64,000 nucleotides of DNA, taken from positions 124,001 through 188,000 of the forward strand of contig NZ_JAGQED010000003.1 in NCBI RefSeq assembly GCF_018304965.1, in the 5' to 3' direction. How positions within the stretch are numbered: position 1 is the first letter of the stretch; the number at the start of each line of letters is the position of its first letter. Made by a program: the position numbers and the translations under genes. This document shows, piece by piece, positions 47,116 through 56,659 of this stretch. The notes under the pieces were generated by a model. It was not told the origin of the DNA, searched no databases, and saw nothing but the letters and a program-made list of their open reading frames with translations. This DNA is from Collimonas antrihumi. Lineage in GTDB: Bacteria > Pseudomonadota > Gammaproteobacteria > Burkholderiales > Burkholderiaceae_D.

Positions 47116-47946
47116 ATGTTGAACGTTGATCTCCATTGCCATTCCAATGTTTCCGACGGCACTTTGGCGCCGATGGAAGTGGCTGCGCGCGCCAAGGCTA
47201 ATGGCGTCGATATATGGGCACTGACCGATCATGATGAAGTAGGCGGCATCAGCGAGGCACGGACAGCCGCGGCGGCACTTGAACTATCCTATGTGGCCGG
47301 GGTTGAGATCTCGATCACCTGGGCCAGCCAGACTATCCACATTGTCGGCTTACAGATCGATGAAACCAATCCTGAGTTGGTGCAGGGGCTGATCGCAACT
47401 CGCGGCGGCCGTGAACGGCGCGCACGTGAAATGGCGGAGCAACTGGCGATTGCAGGGATTCCTGATGCCTACGAAGGTGCTTTGAAACATGTCGGCAATC
47501 CCGATTTGATATCGCGTACCCATTTTGCCCGCTATCTGGTGGAAATCGGCCGTTGCGCCGATACCAGTGAAGTATTCCGCAATTTTCTGACTGAGGGTAA
47601 TCCCGGATATGTGCCGCATCGCTGGGCGTCGCTGGAGCAGGCAGTGCGCTGGATTCGCGGCGCCGGCGGCGTGGCGGTAGTGGCGCATCCGGGACGCTAC
47701 AAATTGAGCGACCTGGCATTCGACGCCTTCTTCAGCGAGTTCAAACAACTCGGCGGCGCCGCGATCGAAGTCATGACAGGCAGCCACACGCCAGACCAAT
47801 ATGCCTATTACGCCAAGGTCGCCGCCAACTACGGTTTCCTGGCCTCGCGCGGCTCCGATTTCCACAGCCCTGCCGAGTCGCGGGTTGATCTTGGCGCGTT
47901 GCCGCCGTTGCCTGACAGCGTCACACCGGTTTGGTACAACTGGTAA
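47116..47946 (+). CDS. PHP-domain phosphoesterase (nucleoside bisphosphate phosphatase / RNase AM type)
   Basis: The 276-residue protein has the PHP metal-binding pattern: DLHCHSNVSDG at 5-15, LTDHDEVGG, a central Glu in GVEIS, HPGRYK and GSDFHSP near the end. Relatives are 3',5'-nucleoside bisphosphate phosphatases and the 5'-3' exonuclease RNase AM (YciV). ATG 47116 is used; a TTG lies one codon earlier. In related genomes this gene usually sits directly before the yciO gene, which is here 8 kb away behind an oxidase cluster (synteny recalled, not checked). Confidence 0.88.
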   Translation: MLNVDLHCHSNVSDGTLAPMEVAARAKANGVDIWALTDHDEVGGISEARTAAAALELSYVAGVEISITWASQTIHIVGLQIDETNPELVQGLIATRGGRERRAREMAEQLAIAGIPDAYEGALKHVGNPDLISRTHFARYLVEIGRCADTSEVFRNFLTEGNPGYVPHRWASLEQAVRWIRGAGGVAVVAHPGRYKLSDLAFDAFFSEFKQLGGAAIEVMTGSHTPDQYAYYAKVAANYGFLASRGSDFHSPAESRVDLGALPPLPDSVTPVWYNW

Positions 47947-48185
47947 TTCCGTAACCGGGTATTCTGTAACCCCGGCAACATGGCAATTCCCCCAATGCTC
48001 TGAATCCCTCGAAATGTCCTGCGTCGGCGATATCACCTGCTGCGTCGCAGCATAGTTACTTCCTTTGCATGTCTATGATTCTGTACTACTCTGAAAGTGA
48101 GCCTGCAGCAGAGTGTATTGCTCGCGGCCTTGCCATATCTGCAACAACGATGTGGTTGTTGGTTATTGCCTTTCAGGAGGTCATC

Positions 48186-48686
48186 ATGGAACTTCACATG
48201 CATTCGCATCACCTGGAGAATCGCTTGCCAGACTGGCCAGCCGCAGCAGTCTCCGGTTTTGCCGCCGGTGCAGTCGTGATGGTGCTGGAATTGCTCTGGT
48301 CAACCTTGTTCATGGATACCAGCCCCTGGATCACGTCGCGCATGGTTGCCGCCATCGTCCTCGGACCGGATACGATGCAGGCAAGCACCTTCAGTGTCGG
48401 CGTGGTAGCGGTGGCCCTTGCCACTCACTACGTGCTGGGCATTGTTTTGGGCCTGATTCTGGCCGTCATCATCGCACCCTTCCACTTTGACTCCAGCGTT
48501 GGCATGGTATTGCTGACCGGCGCTGTGTTCGGCCTGGCCGTTTACCTGTTCAATTTCTACGGCATGGCCCGCTTCTTCTCATGGTTTGCTGACATGCGCG
48601 GTTGGGCGACTGTGGTTGCCCATTTGATTTTCGGTATGACGGCGGCAATCATTTATTGGAAGCTGGAACGGCCGATCGGACAATAA
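48186..48686 (+). CDS. Four-helix integral membrane protein beside the oxidase cluster
   Basis: The 166-residue protein starts at ATG 48186 behind a strong CAGGAGG site. A His-rich N terminus (MELHMHSHHLEN) precedes four hydrophobic segments (about 20-38, 76-98, 103-124, 136-155). I do not recognise a defined function. The place just before the oxidase subunit II gene suggests a link to that cluster; the N-terminal histidines might bind metal, which is speculation. Confidence 0.75.
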   Translation: MELHMHSHHLENRLPDWPAAAVSGFAAGAVVMVLELLWSTLFMDTSPWITSRMVAAIVLGPDTMQASTFSVGVVAVALATHYVLGIVLGLILAVIIAPFHFDSSVGMVLLTGAVFGLAVYLFNFYGMARFFSWFADMRGWATVVAHLIFGMTAAIIYWKLERPIGQ

Positions 48687-48867
48687 CTGCGCACACCGGT
48701 TAATTGTGACTGTCAATGTGACTGTCAACGGATCAGGATTCCGATTCTGATCCGCTGGACAGATCGCGTTGTTGCGTCGAATCGCTGCCGTCTGTAGCGA
48801 TCAAAGAGTAGTCTTCATTGCGTCTAAGTCACTGCTGCGGGCATTGCTTGCAGGGGAGAGAATAGCT

Positions 48868-50061
48868 ATGGCCATGGCTGTTGCACTCGTCTTGATGTTG
48901 GTTGCCTCGCTGCTGTTCCATTTTTTCAGCCCATGGTGGTTGACCCCGCTGGCATCGAACTGGCGGCAAATGGACGATACGCTGACCATCACGCTGGTCA
49001 TTACTGCCATTTTCTTCGTCGTTATCAATCTGTTCATCGTCTACACGTTGCTGCGCTTTCGTCATCGCGAAGGGCGGCGCGCGGCCTATCAGCCCGACAA
49101 TCAAAAACTTGAACGCTGGCTGATTATCGCCACCAGCATCGCCATCATGGGCTTGCTGGCGCCGGGCCTGTTTGTCTACGCGGCTTACGTCACGGTGCCG
49201 GCGAATGCGCGGGATGTCGAGGTCATCGGCCAGCAATGGCAATGGCGGTTTCGCTATCCAGGCGCCAGCGGCAAGCTGGGGCGCTCCGGCGTCGACCTGA
49301 TCAGCGCCGCCAATCCGTTCGGACTGGATCCTGCCGACCCCGCCGGCCAGGACAATGTGCTGATCAATAGCAACGAACTCCATCTGCAAATCAACCAGCC
49401 GGTCAGGATGCTGTTGCGATCGGTGGATACGTTGCACGATTTTTATGTGCCGCCGTTCCGCGCTCGCATGAACATGGTGCCGGGCATGGTGACTTCATTC
49501 TGGTTCACGCCGGACAAGATCGGCCGCTATGAAGTTTTGTGCGCGCAATTGTGCGGTGTCGGCCATGCGGGCATGCGCGGTTATGTCGTAGTGGAAGACG
49601 CCGCAAGTTTTCAAAAATGGCTGAAAGCGCAACCGACGTTTGCGCAGAGCATGGCGCCGCCGGCGCCTGCTTCGGTGGCGCAGGCGGTTGCTGCCGCTGG
49701 CGCCGTTGGTGCAGCCCCGGCTGGCGATGCTCTGGTGGCGCAAGGCAAGGCGCTGGCTGAGTCTAAAGCCTGTGTTGCCTGTCATACGGTGGATGGCAGT
49801 CCGCGCGTAGGTCCGACCTGGAAGGGTTTGTTCGGTAAAACCGAAACCATGGAGAACGGCGCCACTGCATTGGTGGACGAAGCTTATCTGAAGAATTTCA
49901 TCCGCAATCCGCAGGCGCGCGTGGTCAAGGGCTTTGCGCCGATGATGCCGAAAATCGAGATAAGCGACGCCGAACTGGAGGCGCTGGTGGCATACATCAA
50001 ATCCTACGGTGCGCCGGCAACAGCCACGCCTGCGCAGCAAGCACAAAAATCCGCTCCATAA
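48868..50061 (+). CDS. coxM: Cytochrome c oxidase subunit II with fused cytochrome c domain
   Basis: Subunit II of a caa3-like heme-copper oxidase; it accepts electrons and carries CuA. From ATG 48868 (CAGGGGAGAG upstream) it has 397 residues. Two membrane helices lie at about 3-20 and 40-62, with a further hydrophobic stretch at 85-108. The CuA ligands are H190, C225, C229, H233 and M236 (CAQLCGVGHAGM). After an Ala/Pro linker (about 262-286) a class I cytochrome c domain has CVACH at 302-306 and a Met ligand at 359 or 360. The gene order fits coxMNOP of Bradyrhizobium, hence the symbol. Confidence 0.85.
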   Translation: MAMAVALVLMLVASLLFHFFSPWWLTPLASNWRQMDDTLTITLVITAIFFVVINLFIVYTLLRFRHREGRRAAYQPDNQKLERWLIIATSIAIMGLLAPGLFVYAAYVTVPANARDVEVIGQQWQWRFRYPGASGKLGRSGVDLISAANPFGLDPADPAGQDNVLINSNELHLQINQPVRMLLRSVDTLHDFYVPPFRARMNMVPGMVTSFWFTPDKIGRYEVLCAQLCGVGHAGMRGYVVVEDAASFQKWLKAQPTFAQSMAPPAPASVAQAVAAAGAVGAAPAGDALVAQGKALAESKACVACHTVDGSPRVGPTWKGLFGKTETMENGATALVDEAYLKNFIRNPQARVVKGFAPMMPKIEISDAELEALVAYIKSYGAPATATPAQQAQKSAP

Positions 50062-50099
50062 CACCATTACGCATTTCATTACGTTAATCAAGGAACGCC

Positions 50100-51851
50100 A
50101 TGGCCTACACCGACGACAGCGCCCACCATGCACCGCAAAGCTTCTTTCGGAAATACGTCTGGAGCCAGGATCACAAGGTGATTGCGATCCAGTACGCCAG
50201 CGTCGCCATCCTGGCCGGCCTGGTGGGGGTAGGATTGTCGAACCTGATGCGTTTGCAACTGGGTTTTCCCGGAAAATTCGCTTTTATCGATGCGCCGCAT
50301 TACTACCAGTTCATGACCATGCACGGCATGATCATGGTGATCTATCTGCTCACCGCACTGTTCCTGGGTGGCTTCGGCAACTACCTGATTCCGTTGATGG
50401 TGGGTGCGCGCGACATGGCTTTTCCTTACCTGAACATGCTGAGTTTCTGGGTTTACCTGGTCTCGGTGATTGTTCTGATGACCAGTTTCTTCGTGCCGGG
50501 CGGGCCGACAGGCGCCGGCTGGACCCTGTATCCGCCGCAGGCAATCCTGCCGGGCACGCCGGGTTATGAGTGGGGCATCATCCTGATGCTGGTATCGCTG
50601 CTGATCTTTATCGTCGCCGCCACCATGGGCGGCTTGAATTACGTCACCACCGTGCTGCAGCTACGCACCGAGGGCATGACCTTGCTGCGCATGCCGCTCA
50701 CCGTATGGGGAATTTTCGTCGCCACCATCCTGGCGCTGCTGGCTTTTCCGGCACTGTTCGTCAGCGGCATCATGATGCTGCTGGATCGCACGCTGGGCAC
50801 CAGCTTCTTCATGCCGGCATTGGTATCGATGGGGCAGATCACCGGTTACAAAGGCGGCAGCCCCTTGCTGTTCCAGCACTTGTTCTGGTTTTTCGGTCAT
50901 CCCGAGGTGTATATCGTGGCGTTACCTGCGTTCGGCATCGTGTCGGACCTGATCAGCGTCCATGCGCGTAAAAGCATTTTCGGCTATCGCACCATGGTGT
51001 ACGCGATCGTGGCGATAGGGGTGCTGAGCGTGATTGTGTGGGCGCATCATATGTTCGTCAGCGGCATGAATCCATACTTCGGTTTCTTCTTCGCGACTAC
51101 CACCCTGATCATTGCGGTGCCTACTGCCATCAAGGTATACAACTGGCTGCTGACCTTGTGGAATGGCGATATCCATCTGTCGGTACCGATGTTGTTTGCG
51201 CTGGCTTTCGTCAGTACCTTCCTTATCGGCGGCCTGACCGGGTTGTTTCTCGGCAACGTGAGCGTCGACATCCCGCTCTCCAATACCTATTTCGTGGTGG
51301 CGCATTTCCACATGGTGATGGGCGTGTCGCCCTTGCTGGTGATTTTTGGCGGGATTTATCACTGGTATCCGAAGGTAAGCGGACGCATGCTTAACGAAGG
51401 GATGGGGAAAGTGCATTTCTGGATCACTTTCCTCGGCACCTATGCAATATTCTTCCCTATGCATTATCTCGGCATCCTTGGCATGCCGCGCCGCTACTAT
51501 GCCTTCGAGGGCTATAAATTCATTCCCGATTCGGCGCAATCGCTGAACACCTTCATTACCGTGGTTGCGTTGCTGGTGGCGACGGCGCAACTCTTGTTTA
51601 TCTTTAATCTGATCTGGAGCGTGTTTCGCGGCAAGCCTGCTTCTCCGAACCCATGGCGCGCCGCGTCGCTGGAATGGCAGACACCGGAGACCCCGCCTAC
51701 CCATGGTAACTGGGGGCCGCAGCTGCCGGTGGTATATCGCGGCGCCTACACCTACAGCGTGCCTGGCGCGCCACAAGATTTCATTGCGCAAAATGCACCG
51801 CCGGTGGCGGGCGATGCGGAATCGCGTATCGCTAAGGAGGCATTGGCATGA
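50100..51851 (+). CDS. coxN: Cytochrome c oxidase subunit I
   Basis: The catalytic heme a/heme a3-CuB subunit. The 583-residue protein has H75 (TMHGM, heme a), D105 in the D-channel segment GARDMAFPYLN, the HPEVY motif with H267, E269 and Y271 (CuB and the crosslinked Tyr), H316-H317 (CuB), H402 (heme a3) and H404 (heme a). These mark an A1-type proton-pumping enzyme. The C-terminal part extends beyond the 12 core helices. AAGGAACGCC precedes ATG 50100. The gene overlaps the next by four bases. Confidence 0.93.
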   Translation: MAYTDDSAHHAPQSFFRKYVWSQDHKVIAIQYASVAILAGLVGVGLSNLMRLQLGFPGKFAFIDAPHYYQFMTMHGMIMVIYLLTALFLGGFGNYLIPLMVGARDMAFPYLNMLSFWVYLVSVIVLMTSFFVPGGPTGAGWTLYPPQAILPGTPGYEWGIILMLVSLLIFIVAATMGGLNYVTTVLQLRTEGMTLLRMPLTVWGIFVATILALLAFPALFVSGIMMLLDRTLGTSFFMPALVSMGQITGYKGGSPLLFQHLFWFFGHPEVYIVALPAFGIVSDLISVHARKSIFGYRTMVYAIVAIGVLSVIVWAHHMFVSGMNPYFGFFFATTTLIIAVPTAIKVYNWLLTLWNGDIHLSVPMLFALAFVSTFLIGGLTGLFLGNVSVDIPLSNTYFVVAHFHMVMGVSPLLVIFGGIYHWYPKVSGRMLNEGMGKVHFWITFLGTYAIFFPMHYLGILGMPRRYYAFEGYKFIPDSAQSLNTFITVVALLVATAQLLFIFNLIWSVFRGKPASPNPWRAASLEWQTPETPPTHGNWGPQLPVVYRGAYTYSVPGAPQDFIAQNAPPVAGDAESRIAKEALA

Positions 51852-52513
51852 TTGACATGAATAACATGCACCAAGCCGCCATTTTGAAACCGCCGGCAGG
51901 CGGCTACCTGCAGCCGGGACTGGGGTATGGCTTGTCTGGCAATCAGCGCAGCAGCGCCGTCAGCGTCGCCTTGTGGTTGTTCATGGGTGTCGCGACGGCG
52001 TTGTTCCTGCTGTTCCTGGCAGCTTACGTGATGCGCATGGACGCCAACGACTGGTCGCCGCTGGCGATGCCATGGCAGCTATGGCTCAGCACTTCGATGC
52101 TGGTGTTGTCCAGCGTGTTGTTGCATTCGGCCGCGGTCGCTGCGCGCGCATTGCAAGTGAAACGCACCCGTACTTTGCTGATCGCCGCGGGTTTCTGTGG
52201 TTTTGCTTTTTTGGGTGTGCAATGGTGGGGATGGCAAGTTCTGATGAATATGCATGTGACGGCCAGCGGCAATCCGGCCGCCAGTTTTTTCTATCTGTTG
52301 ACGGCCATGCATGGACTCCATGTGGCGGGCGGACTGCTGGCCTGGGGATTTACCGCGAATACTGCGTGGCGGCCAGACCGGCGCCGCCTTGCCTGGCGCG
52401 CAGGACTATGCGCGCGTTACTGGCATTTCCTGCTGGCGGTCTGGGTGGTGTTGTTTGCTGCGCTGGGCTGGCTGACACCGGAACTGGTACGGCTGGTCTG
52501 CGGCACGCGTTGA
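51848..52513 (+). CDS. coxO: Cytochrome c oxidase subunit III-like protein (first copy)
   Basis: The 221-residue protein has five to six membrane helices and the subunit III/CyoC hallmarks FFYLLTAMHGLHVAGGLLAW and RYWHFLLAVWVVLF. It starts at ATG 51848 inside the subunit I stop (ATGA). It is one of two adjacent and divergent subunit III genes, as in the coxOP pair. Confidence 0.85.
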   Translation: MIDMNNMHQAAILKPPAGGYLQPGLGYGLSGNQRSSAVSVALWLFMGVATALFLLFLAAYVMRMDANDWSPLAMPWQLWLSTSMLVLSSVLLHSAAVAARALQVKRTRTLLIAAGFCGFAFLGVQWWGWQVLMNMHVTASGNPAASFFYLLTAMHGLHVAGGLLAWGFTANTAWRPDRRRLAWRAGLCARYWHFLLAVWVVLFAALGWLTPELVRLVCGTR

Positions 52514-52548
52514 CGGCGCTGCCATAACGCTGCCATAAAGGAGGATGT

Positions 52549-53253
52549 ATGAGCATGACAACTGCGCCATCACCTGCAACCGCACCGGCTGTCGGCCGCT
52601 GGCAGCAACTGGTGGCGGACTGGTCTTCGGACCGGCAGGCGTTCCAGGTATCGTGGGGCAAGGCCATGATGTGGATCTTCCTGCTGTCCGATACATTCAT
52701 TTTCAGTTGTTTCCTGATCGGCTACATGACGGTGCGCATCTCCAGCACCATTCCGTGGCCCAATCCAAGCCTGGTGTTCGGCCTGAAGATCGGCTCCACC
52801 GAGGTGCCGCTGCTGCTCATCGCCATCATGACCTTCGTGCTCATCAGCAGCAGCGGCACGATGGCGATGGCGGTCAATTTCGCCTATCGCCGCGAGCGCG
52901 TAAAGGCGGCCATCCTGATGATTGCCACCGCCGGTTTCGGCGTGTGTTTTGTCAGCATGCAGGTGTTCGAATGGAGTAAGTTGATTTTGCAGGAAGGCGT
53001 GCGCCCTTGGGGCAATCCGATGGGCGCGCCGCAATTCGGCTCGACTTTTTTCATGATCACCGGTTTCCACGGCTTGCACGTGACGGCGGGTGTGATCTAC
53101 CTGATTACGGTGGCTGTGCGGTTGCTGCGAGGCCGCTATGACGAAGTTGGCAAGATCGGCGGGAATTACCAGATCGTAGAAATCGCCGGTTTGTACTGGC
53201 ACTTTGTCGATCTGGTCTGGGTTTTCATTTTTGCCTTGTTTTATCTCTGGTAG
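52549..53253 (+). CDS. coxP: Cytochrome c oxidase subunit III-like protein (second copy)
   Basis: The 234-residue protein has about six helices with ITGFHGLHVTAGVIYLI and EIAGLYWHFVDLVWVFIF, the latter closer to classical subunit III (YWHFVDxVWxF). GGAGG lies before ATG 52549. The two subunit III products share the fold and key His/Glu segments but differ in length and loops, so they may form a heteromer. Confidence 0.88.
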   Translation: MSMTTAPSPATAPAVGRWQQLVADWSSDRQAFQVSWGKAMMWIFLLSDTFIFSCFLIGYMTVRISSTIPWPNPSLVFGLKIGSTEVPLLLIAIMTFVLISSSGTMAMAVNFAYRRERVKAAILMIATAGFGVCFVSMQVFEWSKLILQEGVRPWGNPMGAPQFGSTFFMITGFHGLHVTAGVIYLITVAVRLLRGRYDEVGKIGGNYQIVEIAGLYWHFVDLVWVFIFALFYLW

Positions 53254-53261
53254 GTGCGCTC

Positions 53262-53576
53262 GTGACTTCCGCCACAGGACAACAACATCCGATCAGCCTG
53301 TATCTCAAGATATGGGGCCTGCTGTTCGTGCTCAGCACGCTGTCTTACCTGGTCGACTATTTTAATTTCCACAGCTACCTGCGCTGGACCCTGATCCTGG
53401 TCTTGATGCTGATGAAGGCAGGGCTGATCGTCGCCTTCTTCATGCACATGGCCTGGGAGCGCCTGGCGCTGGTTATCGCGATCTTGCTGCCGCCCGGTTG
53501 CTTGCTGGTGCTGGTGGGCTTGATGGCGACCGAGGCTGATTACACTTTTTTGACCAGGCTTTTGTTTTTCCGCTGA
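53262..53576 (+). CDS. Cytochrome c oxidase subunit IV-type small membrane protein
   Basis: The 104-residue product has three hydrophobic helices (about 14-32, 38-59, 70-88) and the prokaryotic COX4/CyoD-like pattern with MKAGLIVAFFMHMAWE. It starts at GTG 53262, nine bases after the subunit III gene. It closes the oxidase cluster. It is convergent with the transporter gene that follows, with only 24 bases between the two stop codons. Confidence 0.8.
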   Translation: MTSATGQQHPISLYLKIWGLLFVLSTLSYLVDYFNFHSYLRWTLILVLMLMKAGLIVAFFMHMAWERLALVIAILLPPGCLLVLVGLMATEADYTFLTRLLFFR

Positions 53577-53600
53577 AGGCTGCGGGTTCGATGCAGGAAT

Positions 53601-54740
53601 TTAAGCCAACAGCAACCACGCAATCAGCGCCGACAAAACCAGGAAGGGAAAGGAATACAGGTGGAAGCGCAGCCACAGATGGCGTTCCGGCGCCATGCGC
53701 AGCGCGATGATATTGGCCAGCGATCCGATCGCCAGGCCGAAACCGCCGGCATTGACGCCGTAAGCGATCACCTTGTAAGCATCGGAATAATTCACCAGCA
53801 GGATGGTGGCCGGAACATTACTGATGACCTGGGAGCCGAGCAGGGCCGTCATAAACAGTTCAAACCGGGAAAAATGCGGGATCGCCGCCACCCGGTCCTG
53901 GATGAAATGCAACTGTGTCAGCAGTCGGATATCGATGAACATCAGGATAAACACCAGGAGCAGGCTCCAGTCGACTTTGGCGATGACTTCGCGGCAGAAT
54001 AATAGCGCCGCAGCCGCCACGCCTAGCAAGCCCCAGCCAGGATGCCCCAGTTCCACCGACGCCACGAAGGCCAGGTAGAGCAACCCGCAAGTCCGCAGCA
54101 AACCGACCCGATAAGAAGCAGGGTTGTCTTCCAGTTCAACGTGTATGGTTTGTTTGGGGAAGCAGAACCAGGTCGCCAGCAGTAATAGCAAAAAAATCGC
54201 AAGAGCCAGCGGCGCCATTTGCCAGGTGAAGCCGGCAAAGGACAGATGCGAGCGCTGCCACAGCAGGATGTTTTGCGGGTTGCCGATCGGCGTCAGCAAT
54301 GAGCCGGCATTCACCGCCAATGCTTCAAAGATGACCAGGCGGCCGATCGGCAAGCCGCTGATGCTGCCCAGGCCGACGGTCAGCGGTACCATGATAAACA
54401 GCGCGATGTCGTTGGTCAGCACGGTTGACAGCAGGGCCGACGCCGCCACCAGGAAGATGGCCAGCACGCGTTCCTGCTGCAACCGGTTGATGATGGTCCG
54501 TCCCAGGTGTTCCAGGTAGCCGCTGACTTCGATGCCCGTGGTCAGCAGCAGCATGCCGGCCAGCGTCGCGATGGTGTTCCAGTCGACCCAGGTCTGGTAT
54601 TCGGCGAATGGCTGTGGTGAAAGAACAGACAGAATGATGGCGGCGATCAGCAGCAAGTGCATCAAGCGATCGCGCAGAAACGGCCGGCTGATTTGGCGGA
54701 TGAAAGAGGGTGGTGTGGCTGGTTCAGTGATTTCAAGCAT
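53601..54740 (-). CDS. SLC13/ArsB-type anion transporter
   Basis: An inner-membrane transporter with 379 residues and about ten helices. The duplicated ion-transporter-superfamily motifs are visible: VLTNDIALFIMVPLTVG with NAGSLLTPIGNPQNILLW in the first half, and QVISNVPATILLVNYSD in the second. Substrate could be a carboxylate, an oxyanion or Na+/H+; sequence alone does not tell. I chose ATG 54740 (MLEITEPATPP) over an upstream frame extension. It is divergent from htpX. Confidence 0.83.
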   Translation of the reverse strand: MLEITEPATPPSFIRQISRPFLRDRLMHLLLIAAIILSVLSPQPFAEYQTWVDWNTIATLAGMLLLTTGIEVSGYLEHLGRTIINRLQQERVLAIFLVAASALLSTVLTNDIALFIMVPLTVGLGSISGLPIGRLVIFEALAVNAGSLLTPIGNPQNILLWQRSHLSFAGFTWQMAPLALAIFLLLLLATWFCFPKQTIHVELEDNPASYRVGLLRTCGLLYLAFVASVELGHPGWGLLGVAAAALLFCREVIAKVDWSLLLVFILMFIDIRLLTQLHFIQDRVAAIPHFSRFELFMTALLGSQVISNVPATILLVNYSDAYKVIAYGVNAGGFGLAIGSLANIIALRMAPERHLWLRFHLYSFPFLVLSALIAWLLLA

Positions 54741-54909
54741 GCAGGTTTCTTGGCGCGTTGTATGAAACAATTGTTTTGTTGTGAAAATATTATTCAAATG
54801 TGCTGTTTTGACAGGTCGGCAGTCTGGCATAATTGTCTCTTCAGCCCTTGAAATTTGCGTCGGCGACCTTATTTTAAAGACACTTCTTTCCCATTCCGGA
54901 GTTTTCTAC

Positions 54910-55794
54910 ATGAAACGTATTTTCTTGTTCCTCGCTACCAATATCGCTGTGATGCTAGTGATGAGCGTCGTTTTGTCGTTACTGGGCGTGGACCGTTTCC
55001 TGACGCGCGCCGGTCTTAACCTGCCGATGCTGATGGTGTTTTCACTGGTGGTCGGTTTCACCGGTTCGATTTTCTCATTGCTGATCAGCAAGCAGATGGC
55101 GAAATGGTCGACCGGTGCCCGCATCATTACCGCACCGTCCAATTCGACCGAGCTGTGGCTAGTGGATACTGTCACCAAACTGGCGCAACGTGCCGGCATC
55201 GGCATGCCAGAGGTGGCAGTGTATCAGGGCGATCCGAATGCGTTTGCCACCGGTGCTTTCAAGAATTCCGCGCTGGTCGCGGTTTCCACCGGCCTGCTGG
55301 AAAGCATGACCAAGGAAGAGGTCGAGGCGGTATTGGGTCACGAGATCGCCCACATCGCCAACGGCGACATGGTCACCATGACGCTGATCCAGGGCGTGGT
55401 GAATACTTTTGTGGTGTTCCTGTCACGCGTCATCGGTTATGCTGTCGATCGCGCTTTGTCGCGTGGCAATAATGACGGCCCTGGTATCGGTTACATGGCG
55501 ACTGTGCTGGTATCGCAGATCGTGCTGGGGATAGGCGCATCGATGATCGTCGCCTGGTTTTCGCGTCATCGCGAGTTCCGCGCCGATGCAGGTTCGGCCA
55601 AGTTGCTGGGGAGTGCGTTGCCGATGCAACGGGCGCTGGCACGGTTGGGCGGGGTTGCGCCGGCGACACTGCCTGAGTCGATGGCAGCGCTGGGCATCAA
55701 CGACAAGCCGGGTTTCATGGCGCTGTTTTCCAGCCATCCGCCGATAGAACAACGTATTGCAGCGTTGCGCGATCCACAAGCGACAGCCTTGTAA
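54910..55794 (+). CDS. htpX: Membrane zinc metalloprotease HtpX
   Basis: HtpX degrades misfolded membrane proteins. The 294-residue protein has two N-terminal helices (about 4-24, 38-60), the zinc site HEIAH at 144-148, the third ligand region around [19 protein letters not shown], and two further hydrophobic segments. Length is normal. I used ATG 54910 ([11 protein letters not shown]), as in homologues. A strong terminator follows. Confidence 0.95.
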   Translation: MKRIFLFLATNIAVMLVMSVVLSLLGVDRFLTRAGLNLPMLMVFSLVVGFTGSIFSLLISKQMAKWSTGARIITAPSNSTELWLVDTVTKLAQRAGIGMPEVAVYQGDPNAFATGAFKNSALVAVSTGLLESMTKEEVEAVLGHEIAHIANGDMVTMTLIQGVVNTFVVFLSRVIGYAVDRALSRGNNDGPGIGYMATVLVSQIVLGIGASMIVAWFSRHREFRADAGSAKLLGSALPMQRALARLGGVAPATLPESMAALGINDKPGFMALFSSHPPIEQRIAALRDPQATAL

Positions 55795-55813
55795 TTTCTG
55801 ATAGTACGCAGGG

Positions 55814-55844
55814 CGGCGCTAGCCTGAAGGCTAGCGCCGTTTTT
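55814..55844 (+). terminator. Intrinsic terminator of htpX
   Basis: CGGCGCTAGCC pairs perfectly with GGCTAGCGCCG around TGAA, followed by TTTTT, 20 bases after the htpX stop. Confidence 0.93.
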
Positions 55845-55870
55845 CATTTTTAGATTTAGAATGTCGAGCC

Positions 55871-56494
55871 ATGAGCCAGTTTTTCCAAATCCATCCAGAT
55901 AATCCGCAACTGCGGCTGATCAATCAGGCGGTACAAATCATCCGGGCCGGCGGCATCGTCGCGTTGCCCACGGATTGCTGTTATGCGCTGGTCTGCCAGC
56001 TGGACGATAAGGATGCGGTAGAACGCGTCAGGCGTATCCGCGGTGTCGACGACAAGCATCATCTGACCATGCTGTGCCGCGACCTGAGCGAGATTTCGCT
56101 GTATGCCAAGGTCGATAACCGCCAATTCCGCCAGCTCAAAAGCGCAACGCCGGGCGCTTATACCTTCATCCTGGAAGCAACCAAGGAAGTGCCGCGCCGC
56201 CTGAGCCATCCGGCGCGAAAGACCATCGGCCTGCGCGTGCCGCAGCACGGTATCGTGAGTGCGGTGCTGGAAGAACTCGGACAGCCATTGATCGGCACCA
56301 CCTTGATTTTGCCGGGTGAGGAGCATGCCTTGACCGATCCGGAAGAAGTGCGCGATCAACTGCAAAAGCAAATCGAACTGGTGATCGATGGCGGCGCCTG
56401 CAGCCTGGAACCGACCACGGTGATTGACCTGACCGGCGACGAGCCGGAACTGATACGCCAGGGACGTGGCGATGCAGGTTTGTTTGGTTTGTGA
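55871..56494 (+). CDS. Sua5/YciO/YrdC family protein (YciO type)
   Basis: The 207-residue protein has the YrdC-fold nucleotide/tRNA-binding core: IVALPTDCCYALVCQ (about 29-43), KHHLTMLCRDLSEIS in place of KxRPxxxxPL, and SHPARKTIGLRVPQH with the conserved Arg. The first motif has the YciO-like form rather than that of the t6A synthase TsaC, so a direct role in t6A synthesis is uncertain. It stands before the M50 protease and trpS in the common order. Confidence 0.87.
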   Translation: MSQFFQIHPDNPQLRLINQAVQIIRAGGIVALPTDCCYALVCQLDDKDAVERVRRIRGVDDKHHLTMLCRDLSEISLYAKVDNRQFRQLKSATPGAYTFILEATKEVPRRLSHPARKTIGLRVPQHGIVSAVLEELGQPLIGTTLILPGEEHALTDPEEVRDQLQKQIELVIDGGACSLEPTTVIDLTGDEPELIRQGRGDAGLFGL

Positions 56495-56659
56495 TTGTTG
56501 GAAAGTTGGATTATTAGCGTGAGGTAAGGACTTGTTCCCGATATTTGATACTTTGTCCTTATTGCCTTTTTGAAATTTCCCCGCCAAATACAGCCTGCCC
56601 GCGGACCATTTGTCGCATGCTTCGCCGTGTCTTAGCGCCCCTCTGATAGAATCCCGCCC

